Positions 36,938 to 45,224 of a stretch of 64,000 nucleotides of DNA are shown here, in pieces. The notes beneath the pieces were generated by a model. It was given only the letters and a program-made list of their open reading frames with translations. It made no database searches and was not told the origin of the DNA. A program made the translations under genes and the position numbers. This stretch comes from Linum tenue (lineage: Eukaryota; Streptophyta; Magnoliopsida; Malpighiales; Linaceae), in assembly GCA_946122785.1 (NCBI GenBank), contig CAMGYJ010000009.1:27439633-27503632 (forward strand), in the 5' to 3' direction. Each line of letters begins with the position of its first letter. Position 1 is the first letter of the stretch.

Positions 36938-38188
36938 ATGTTTGGCGGCAAAAAGAAAAGAAAGGCACAAAAAGCTGATGCCTCAAGTTCGGAATGGGAA
37001 GAGTTCAATCCCAATCTGTTCCAGACCAAGGAGCAAAGTGAGAACTATGAAGAGAAGAGAATGCACAACCGCAGGGTGGCTCCGGGAAGGCCATTGACGA
37101 TGGATGCGTATTCTCCTTTCGAGAATTACGGATTTTTGGGACCCTTCATCGAGCAGGAGTGGCTGAAGGTGATATCTCTCAATGTACCATACTACCCAAA
37201 ACTGGTACAGTACTTCTACAACAACATCGTCTACGAGCGCAATGCAAATGGATCCATTCACGCATTCAAATCCTATGTGAATGGGGTGGCGATGCGCATC
37301 AGCAAGAATGTGTTGGCGCAAGTACTAGAGGCTCCAAACGAGGGGAAGAGAATCCATTCTTACGGTGCTTGGAATGAAACGCATTTCATGAGAGCCAAGC
37401 AAATCCAGACGGTATGTGGTCTTGATGAAGAGCAAGATGCTCAGGGTTGCAATAGGCCAACGAGTAACCACCTGACAGTTCAAGCCAGAGTTCTTCACCA
37501 CATGCTTTCCTACAACATCCTGCCAAAGGGTGGACATCGGGAGACAGTCATCTACTTCGACATGGAGCTTCTCACCAACCTACTGTTAAACGAGAAGGTG
37601 AACTTGCCATACTTGATCTTTAACCACATGCTTACTGCTGCAGAGAGTTCAAACAGGAATCTTCCCTATGGGATGATCCTCACTGTGCTATTTGAGCATT
37701 TTAATGTGAATTTAAGTGAAGAGGCGGGGTTAAGAATCTCAAGGCAGGAGTTCTATACTGTTTCATCTATGAAAAAGATGGGCTTTGAGCTGCGTAATGG
37801 TGAGAATGTTAGAATAAACAATGCTCATGGTGGTGGTGATGATGATGATGATGATGATGAGGATGATGATGGTGATGAAGGAGCTCGAGACGAGCCAATG
37901 GCGGAGGCACAGAGTTCAACTCCACCGATTACCTTAGAGCGTGTTTGGGAGTGCATGGATGGCATGTACGAGTACATGGGCCAGATGTCCACCCAGATGA
38001 CTGGCATGTACGACTACATGGGGCAAATGACCGCCCAGATGAGCACAATGCAGGTGACCGTGAATGAGATGCGAGATGAGTGGCGATCTTTCAGCGGAAG
38101 ATACATGCATCCCACCACATCCGACCACCATCATGCTAGCACCACCAATGAAGAAAATGTGGATGAGGGAGAGGGGGGAGATGAGTAG
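36938..38188 (+). CDS. Plant transposon protein (PF20167-like), intact ORF
   Basis: The ORF is open for 416 residues from MFGGKKKRKAQKADASSS. I chose this ATG because TTTGATCGCAG immediately before it looks like a 3' splice site, as at the starts of other ORFs of this kind in the window (44420, 54527); an upstream ATG at 36902 would add 12 residues. Residues 50-250 (GFLGPFIEQEWLKVISLN, VYERNANGSIHAFKSYVNG) resemble the putative plant transposon protein domain found beside ULP1 genes and in Athila ORF1 regions. An Asp run (about residues 300-320) is encoded by a GATGAT microsatellite. A short repeat follows (MYEYMGQMSTQMTGMYDYMG), perhaps a coiled segment. It is flanked on both sides by GGTCGACC clusters and has none inside. 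Function unknown; a VANC-like DNA-binding or anti-silencing role is only a hypothesis. Confidence 0.7.
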   Translation: MFGGKKKRKAQKADASSSEWEEFNPNLFQTKEQSENYEEKRMHNRRVAPGRPLTMDAYSPFENYGFLGPFIEQEWLKVISLNVPYYPKLVQYFYNNIVYERNANGSIHAFKSYVNGVAMRISKNVLAQVLEAPNEGKRIHSYGAWNETHFMRAKQIQTVCGLDEEQDAQGCNRPTSNHLTVQARVLHHMLSYNILPKGGHRETVIYFDMELLTNLLLNEKVNLPYLIFNHMLTAAESSNRNLPYGMILTVLFEHFNVNLSEEAGLRISRQEFYTVSSMKKMGFELRNGENVRINNAHGGGDDDDDDDEDDDGDEGARDEPMAEAQSSTPPITLERVWECMDGMYEYMGQMSTQMTGMYDYMGQMTAQMSTMQVTVNEMRDEWRSFSGRYMHPTTSDHHHASTTNEENVDEGEGGDE

Positions 38189-38464
38189 GAGCGCGGAGAT
38201 TTTAGATTGTGTGTTTTTATTGTTAAGTGGTCAAAACGATTGTTGATTGTTATTCTGTTGTTTTTTTAGTTTTATTTTTATGTGTGAACAATTATGATTT
38301 CTGTTTTATTGTATTTCTTGTTAGTTTGTTTAGTTGTTATGCTATGAATTGATGAGTCCTTGTTATCATTATTTATGACTATTTATGATGGTTTGAAACA
38401 TAATTTATACGATCAAAAGAACCACACAAATCGACATACATAAGCAAAAAAGACATGAGCCATA

Positions 38465-38835
38465 GGTTGACTTTCTTGTATTCGGTCAACCTCGTACCGG
38501 ATTAGGTCGACCGCGAAACCAACACTTGATCTTCATTTTACGTCAAATGATTGGACACTTTGACAGAACACTTATCTTCTATCTGGTCGACCTCTTTCCT
38601 TATCCGGTCGACCATTTTGTTAATGACTGCCATCAAGTGGTAGACCTATATACCTTAGGTGGTCGACCATGTTGTTTCTGACGCCAACGAAATGGCTGAC
38701 CGAGGTTTTATTCTGGTCGACCAAAAATAACAACTTAAACTAAGTGCGGTCGACCAGGTGGTCGTTGAGGTCGACCGCAATGCTTTCTCGTGCTGCCCAA
38801 ATTAGTCAATTCGGTCGACCGCCTTCAGGAATAGA
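38465..38835. repeat. GGTCGACC word cluster downstream of the transposon-protein ORF
   Basis: About ten exact or near-exact words within 370 bp, in varied contexts and without a strict period. Confidence 0.85.
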
Positions 38836-39059
38836 TCGACCGAAAAGTGAATGTCACCGTGACATGCATGTCATAGTAGACATACCCCCTAAATTATCAT
38901 ATGTAAACATTGTGATAATCAAATTGATAATTAATTAAACTCGTAAATCATCATATGTAAATATTATGATAAGTTTTCTTTCTTCTTTCTCTTAAAAAAA
39001 ATGAAAATACAAAAAATTTCTCTAATTTTTCTTTCCATAAATAACAACAAAATTTTCCA

Positions 39060-39440
39060 CCCTTTTCTCTTCCTAAAAATCAAAATCACCATAACTTGAA
39101 GCAACAAATTTCCCTCTTCTTTTTTCCTCAAAAAGTTGAAAACATCAAAATTTTCTATTTATTTCTCTTCCTCTAAACCAAAGCACCAAAATTCCCCCTT
39201 CTTTCTTTTTCCAAAACTCGAAGCACCAAATTTCCCTCTTTTTTTTCCCCATAAAAGTTGAAAACACAAATATTTCTCACTTTTTCTCTTTCTATAAACC
39301 AAAACACCAAAACACCCCTTCTTTCTTTTCCCAAAAAATTTAAGCACCAAATTTTCCTCTTTTTTTTTCTCCAAAAAGTCGAAAACACCAAAATTTCTCA
39401 TTTCTTTCTCTTCCTATAAACCAAAGCATCAAGACTCCTC
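39060..39440. repeat. Pyrimidine/A-rich tandem repeat, about 121-bp unit
   Basis: AAACCAAAGCACCAAAA-type markers recur at about 39178, 39299 and 39420, and GTTGAAAACA at about 39135, 39258 and 39378. About three copies. Confidence 0.75.
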
Positions 39441-39562
39441 CTTTTTTCTTTCTCTTTTTTCTTTATTAAAAATACATAATTTCAACTCAATATCATTTTT
39501 TTATCTTTCCTTTATAAAATTAAAAGAATAATTTTACTTAATTTTACAACAAGCATATAGTA

Positions 39563-39780
39563 ATTATTCGGGTCAATCGGGTGGGTTGCAGGTTAGTCGG
39601 GTTCAAGTCAATCGGGTTACATGTTTTTATCGAGTTGTGGGTCAATCTGGTTCGGTTAATCGGGTTGCGGGGTTTTCAGGTTACAGGTTAATCGGGCCAC
39701 GGGTCAATCGGGTTGCGGGTCATTGACTTTTAGTCAATTCGGGTTGCGGGTCGGGTTCGTCGGACGGGTTAGTCTGGTCG
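39563..39780 (+). repeat. G-rich subterminal repeat, right side
   Basis: GGGTCAATCGGGTTGCGGG words in the same orientation as at 27524-27715, next to the right end of the hAT-like element. Confidence 0.65.
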
Positions 39781-39802
39781 GGTTCTGTTTTGACACCTAT
39801 AT

Positions 39803-39852
39803 CTGTGATTGGGTGGTGGTCTCGAGAAAACCATTTTGCTGTGGTAATTGAG
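39803..39852 (-). pseudogene. Gln/Ser-rich gene, short fragment (piece 2)
   Basis: Fifty bases left between two transposons. The minus strand reads QLPQQNGFLETTTQS and continues in frame into piece 3 (QHQNLLQ) when the hAT-like insert is removed. Confidence 0.5.
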
Positions 39853-41206
39853 TGACACGCCAAAACACAACACCAAACTGCGACCAAGTGTAATCGCAGT
39901 CCGGGAATGTAGTAACAGGCAAGTTCTATTATCAACCCGGGGTCTAGATCTACTGCTTACTCCGTGATTATATATTATCTAGCCAACTAAGTCGAGTGAT
40001 TGTTGTTTAAACTAAAAGCAGTAAGAAAGCAGGAAATGGTTCGGTTTTCAAAAGCAGGGAAGAGTCACTCGGGAAATGAGTCCCCCTAGCTCCTTAGTTA
40101 GGTTTCAATTGTAATTACCCTGGGTTGATTTATTGTTGATTAAACTGCGGAAGATCCGACGGTAGCTTGGAATCTCTTAAGATGACCAAGCCCTCTCAGT
40201 CTAACTACCCGGCAGACGACTAGTCTTCACCGGGACAGAAAGCTGAAGCAATGAGCACAAAACTCCATTACTGGAATTGGATTCCAGTACAAAGCAGTAA
40301 ACTGTCTAACTCTCGTATAACCAATCTCCTACTATCGAATGAAGAAGCTCTAACAACCTAATCAGATTCTATCTATCTCAGGTTGCAGCAGAAATCAAGA
40401 AAAGCTGATCAGACTTTAATCAATTCAATAAAACATGCATCATTCGATTAAAACCAAACAGTATAATCATCCCAAGTCATTACAATCAAATCCCTAACAC
40501 ATGGAACTAGGGTTCTTCATACCCAAGCGAGAGAAGGGTTCTACTCCATAGAGAGAGAGAGGAAAACAGAAATCAGAGTAGTCATACTCATAAAGATGAG
40601 GAAAATCTGCTCTCGGATGATGATTTCCACTCCTATGACGATCTCCAAGCTCGATTTGATGAAACCCAGCTCCAAGATAGCTTCTAGGATGTGTTCTTCG
40701 CACTTTCTCTCTCTAGGGCTCTGTTTTTGCTCTGAAAATCCCATCCTCTAACTTGTGGCTCGGAATTGGGTAAAAACCAGAAATTCCCGACTCACACGGG
40801 CAGGCCACACGGCTGTGTGGCTCACCCAGTTGCCCGTGTGAGCTCCCAAAATGCAGCGTCTCGATTTAGTCGAACTTAGGCTTCCCACACGGCCAGGGTC
40901 ACACGGCCGTGTGAGAATTTCACTCTGCCCGTGTTTGCTCTCGGCACAAACCACACAGCCACGAGCATGACTTGCACGGCCGTGTGGATTCCAGGAATGC
41001 CCGTGTGGCTTCCTTAGCACCTCGCCCTGCGTCCGATCTTCGTCCAATCGCCCCCCAAACTCGCTCCCAAGCCTTCATTCACGTACTAGGACCTGAAATA
41101 TCACAAACAAGCACAACCTAGCGTGAAATCGGCCTAAAAAGCGAGAATCCACATCTCAAACGGTGTAAGAATAGGGGTAAAAACATGTGTAATTAACGGT
41201 CTACCA
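39853..41206 (-). repeat. LTR, palindrome-slot family (minus orientation)
   Basis: Read on the minus strand it starts TGGTAGACCGTTAATTACAC and ends GGCGTGTCA (1354 bp). The variable slot at about 40785-41020 contains CACACGGCCGTGTG words. Confidence 0.9.
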
Positions 41207-41222
41207 AACTCCCCCACACTTA
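41207..41222 (-). other. 3' polypurine tract
   Basis: On the minus strand TTAAGTGTGGGGGAGTTT-type sequence immediately precedes the 3' LTR. Confidence 0.8.
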
Positions 41223-43082
41223 ACCGTTTGCTTGTCCCCAAGCAAACCAAGTCAAACACAAGGTAAGCTCACATATTTCAATCATACCAACATTGGGAAC
41301 AAGTCATAAAGGCACAGAACATGTGAATCGTACTGGTTTTCAAACATCAACACATGAACAACTTCAATAGCAACCTGGGCAACCACCACAAAGGACATTC
41401 GAGTGCAGCAAAATCGAGTAAAGGAAGAGTCTCCCTTCTGTTCACCAACCAACCTAGACTTGACTCAACCACTTACTCAAAACAGTCACCTCATGCATCC
41501 AACTCAAGACATCATAATAGAGATCGAGCAATCTAGGTCCTCACCGGGGTACAAGAGTATATAAAATATGAAAATGAATCACTCACTCTCGACCAGTGGG
41601 GTCAGGAGAATTTGATGCGAAAAATGCGCATGCTATTTCTCTCAATCCCTAACATCTCTTCACCATGATGGCAGCCTCTAAATGTTAGAGTTCACATATG
41701 GGGTGTCACCACTAACTAATCCGGAGGTCTTAGACACAGATTCAAATGACTGGCTAGGGTCTTGGACATGCGGAAAAAGCCTTTTAGGTGGTGGAAGTAT
41801 TCATAGCACAAGGTTCCACATTTCCAAACCCACACAATCACAATCAAACAAACTAGTATTTCCTTTCTGCCATTCTGCATTACTCAAATTCTCAAGAGCA
41901 CAAGAGTGAAGGAGGTTATATAAATGTCAGCATTTCTAAGCCAGACTGCTAAGAAACACTACTTAATGGGCACTATTCGGATTTTTGGTAGTGGCTCTCT
42001 TTTGCTTTCATTTTTTTCTTTGTTTTTCTTTCATTTTCTTTTCATTTCTTAAGAGAGCCACCACTTCTGCACATATTTCAAACACATGCCCAACTTTTAA
42101 GCACTACCTCCAACACACATTAAATTTAGCAGAAACAACAGAGAACATGTAAAAATCACTCTGTGGAACCTTCTAGAAGATGCAAAAGGGTGATTTTTCA
42201 TTGCAGACCGAAAGAAAGGATAACACACGGCTCAAAGGGGCTGACTAGGGGATATGACACATCAGGACAGTCAATTTGGTCGTGGGCTACTCCTATGCCC
42301 CCATCATCTTAGCTAGTGACAACGTGAATGCTACACATCATGGAAGAAGGATCTATCGCACAAGAAAGAAACGAGCAGGCTCAAATCTCACATGGCCACC
42401 TATATGCTCTATCTCACATTCTGATTCCCTGAACTAGATGCATAAACGACTGTCAAGAACAAGTGATCAATCCAAGTCACAGTTGGTAAGCAAACAGTTG
42501 AAAAAAATGAACCCCTACACAATTCTACTGCACGTCTCAGTCCTCATCATAGGTTGTCCTAGTCACAATCATGCTGTCATGCATCAATCCGAAAACCATT
42601 CAATTCATCAATCAAAACATAGTGCCAATATGATCAAACAGCAGTACTTGGAGCCCTAAAATCGTAAGATTCGGACAGCGGACTAGGCTCCAAGCACAAA
42701 ATATAGATTCCAACCGATACAAAGCACCCCCCCACACTTAAGCACGACATTGCCCTCAATGGAGTAGAGGGAGAGATAAGGGGATCGATGTTACCGGATT
42801 GAAATACTGCTGGGGGACTGGAAGTGGACCAGTCAGCGAGAAACAAACGGGAAGATGGACAGTTCTGCACGAATCGAACACCAAGAACACACTAGCACAC
42901 TGTGCGTTAGGGATAAGTGTTAGCCTAGATGGCTACAACATAAACAATCCACAAAAGAAAAACAAAAACAAACGACACTAAGTTCAAGCTCCTCACACAT
43001 GGAGCAAACACACAAAAGTCTGAAATGAAAAACACACTGAGATGGGCAACGAGTACAGCCAGAGATGGGCAACGAGTACAGC
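41223..43082 (-). other. Non-coding 3' interior of the Athila derivative
   Basis: No ORF of interest. The inverted 14-mer AAGTGTGGGGGGGT (42726-42739) is an internal PPT copy. A 23-bp tandem duplication containing GATGGGCAACGAGTACAGCC lies at about 43040-43082. Confidence 0.55.
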
Positions 43083-44420
43083 CTACTCGTCGTCAAGGTT
43101 ATCCAGGTCGATGTCGTCCATGAAGGCGTCATCACCATCATCACCATCAGCTGGGGGAGGTGGAAGTGGAGAGTCCTCCCAGGGAGTCCTCCAGACTGGC
43201 TGCTCACCCGGCAGCAACTGGAGTAGGTGCTGCTGGACCTCCTGCATGCGCCGAGATCGAGCCTTCTCTCGCTCGATATGAGCCAGAGTCACCCCCTGCT
43301 AGGTCGCCATCATGTCCAGGCGCTCATCATAAGCAGCCATCCTCTGCTGGTGGAACTGGAGCTGCTGGTCAAGGATCTGCTAGTTCTGGATACGCAGCTG
43401 CTCGAACTGGTAGGTGAAGTAGTCATGCCCAGGGAAAGCGGAGCTGACACCCCCGTACTCGAAGGTGGTGGGGCGGGGGGCAGCATCAACATCCACCTCC
43501 TCGGGCTCCAAATGATCAACAGACTCATCCTCCTGGCCCTCTGGCTGGTCCTCTGGCTGGTCCTCCGCGGGGATCTGAGGTTCCGGAAACCCCGCGATCC
43601 ACAGAATGCCGCGGTTCTCTCGCAACAGGTGCATGTGACTTATCGTCTTCTGGCCAAAGACGCTGGTGTCCCCCTGCTCTGTGCACCCTTGCAGTGAAAG
43701 CCCGAAGTAGGTGGCCAGGCGGGTGATGAGGGGGGTGCAGTGGAGGCTCTTCAGTTCCAAAGCACTCTTCTCGAAGGTTCTGGCCACCACCGAACCCAAG
43801 TGGAGAGGATGGTCATGTTGGCGGATCGACTCAATGAAGTACATGGCCCTCTTGGTGATGGCGCTGGCACTGTCTGAAGCTGGGGTGTAATACTTCGCCA
43901 GCAGGTGCTGGAGAATGCGGTTGTCGAGGTGCGGGGTGGTGGCCTTCGTCTTCCCGGCCGAGAAGGGACGCTGGCCTGGCCGAACCAGGCGGGTGTACAG
44001 CGTCCTGAAGTTCACCTCTGGCGGGTCGTTGACCTTGGTGACGTAGTCCTCACCATCGGCCAGGCCGAGGTCGAGAGCAGCGGCCAGCTCGTGGTAGCTC
44101 ATAGACCTGGATGCACCGCCTAGCCTGAATTTGACGGCTGCATCGTCTCTCCAATCCTCCGTGGGTGTGTGCTTGAAGGTCGTGTAGAACTCCAGCACGG
44201 GCTCGTAGTAAACCTTCTCGTGGATGGAGAGCAGATGGCGCCACGGGCGGTTGGTGACGATGGCGGAGAGGTGCTCGTAGCAGTGCAACTTCTGAAACTC
44301 CCGTTTGGACCAGCAATGGTGCTGCCCAAATGAGCATGCGAGGATTTGCTTGAACCGATCCTGGTAGGGGCCCCTCTTCAGTTCCCGGATGAACGGGTGC
44401 TTGAGGTCAGGTTTCGACAT
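43083..44420 (-). pseudogene. Athila ORF1-like protein with two in-frame stops
   Basis: The minus-strand frame starts at MSKPDLKHPFIRELKRGP, preceded by TTTTGCAG-GACA as if by a splice acceptor. It continues through EFYTTFKHTPTEDWRDD, AVKFRLGGASRSMSYHEL and TPLITRLATYFGLSLQGC, typical of the Athila ORF1 (PF03078) protein. Stops occur at about 43380 (after QLRIQN) and about 43300, beyond which the frame goes on to LLPGEQPVWRTPWED and an acidic tail ending at 43083. A related protein is encoded at 54527-55681 in the next element. Its role in Athila is unknown; it occupies the envelope-like position. Confidence 0.8.
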
Positions 44421-44434
44421 TGTCCTGCAAAAGA

Positions 44435-45017
44435 ACAATATCGTACTAATTGAGCGGCCCAATTTCGACAAGTGGTATCAGAGTCCGGTTTGGTTCAGGG
44501 CGGTGGACGTCAGTCGGTGGACCCTCGTTCGATGGCCTCAGGATTTGAGAGCTGCGATGGACGCCAGTCGGTGGACCCTCGTTCAATGGCCTCGGGATTT
44601 AAGAGCTGCGATTGTCTGGTGGGTCAAAGGTGATTCGCGTATGTTTGGTGGATCCATGAGATATCCACGTTTGGGCTTGGCGGATCAAAGAGAGTTCCGC
44701 ATTTGAGAAGCAGATCAAAGAGAGTTCTGCGTCTGGTAAAGTCCTTGTATCAAGAAGCCCATCGATACAAGGCGTCTGGCGGATCAAGATAATCGCTGAG
44801 GAGAGGACACGAAGTTCGTGGTCCTTGTCTTGAGGGGAGGATTGTTATGGGACAATCCAAGTACCACTTCGGCAATACAAGGGAAGGGACCCTTGTATAT
44901 TAGTGTCCACCAAGCTCATTAGTACGAGGCTTTTTGGGAGGAAACTCAAAAGTAAATCCGTGCGGGCTTGGCCCAAAGCGGACAATATCGTACTAATTGA
45001 GCGGTCCGGTTTCCACA
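44435..45017 (+). mobile_element. TRIM (miniature LTR retrotransposon), 5' LTR mostly lost
   Basis: The 3' LTR at 44843-45017 (175 bp) starts TGTTATGGGACAATCC and ends GGTTTCCACA. Its last 36 bases recur at 44435-44470, followed directly by a tRNA-Met PBS (TGGTATCAGAGTCC from 44473). The 370-bp interior has no ORF and contains a 52-bp direct repeat (GGTGGACCCTCGTTC at about 44516 and 44568); TTGAGGGGAGGA before the 3' LTR is the PPT. The small size and non-coding interior define a TRIM. The 5' LTR is cut at the junction with the Athila derivative. Confidence 0.88.
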
Positions 45018-45224
45018 ATGATCATCATGGTCATTGTTATCGTTAACATGAATAGGGGTTGAAGCCCATTTAGGACGCTTTAGAGATGCCTCATCGCCAC
45101 TTGATCCACTTGAGCTCGAGTCATTGCTCGAGGAATCAAGCTTGCTATCCTCCTTCCTCCTGAGTGTCCATTGCTGTTGAAACTTTTGTTGTTGTTCCTC
45201 TCCAGTTGCAAAGCTTAGGGTCAT
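45018..45224 (-). pseudogene. Gln/Ser-rich gene, N-terminal fragment (piece 1)
   Basis: The minus strand opens with MTLSFATGEEQQQKFQQQWT, then a Ser-rich acidic stretch (DSSSNDSSSSGSSGDEASL), KRPKWASTPIH and an Asn/Asp/His run, where the TRIM cuts it. The ATG at 45224 has no nearby in-frame alternative and is taken as the gene start. I infer it belongs to the same gene as pieces 2-4 because of position, strand and composition; the exact junction with piece 2 is lost. Confidence 0.55.

Larger units (their letters stand above)
27515..39802. mobile_element. hAT-like/MULE composite transposon of about 12.3 kb
   Basis: The outer ends read AGATGTCAATC on the left and, inverted, AGGTGTCAAAAC on the right, like short hAT terminal repeats. 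Flanks ctgtgtat (27507-27514) and ctgtgatt (39803-39810) match at 6 of 8, and removing the insert restores an open reading frame of the Gln-rich gene, which supports these borders. Inside are G-rich subterminal repeats, a ULP1-like gene, a truncated LTR element, a FAR1-type MULE transposase pseudogene, tandem arrays, and a plant-transposon-protein ORF. The coding content is Mutator-like, so a MULE is probably nested in, or captured by, the hAT-like shell; the inner MULE ends were not located. Confidence 0.6.
39853..44434 (-). mobile_element. Athila-derived element, 5'-truncated
   Basis: The left end is a complete 3' LTR (39853-41206 on the minus strand). The interior to 44434 contains a 3' PPT, an internal PPT and an Athila ORF1-like coding region, but no gag-pol and no 5' LTR. 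The right end stops abruptly in TRIM sequence. The left flank ttgag cannot be matched on the right. Confidence 0.85.

Noticed and set aside
37830..37880. Asp-rich run as a functional acidic domain
   Set aside because: It is encoded by a GAT/GATGAT microsatellite, so length is likely variable and function cannot be inferred.
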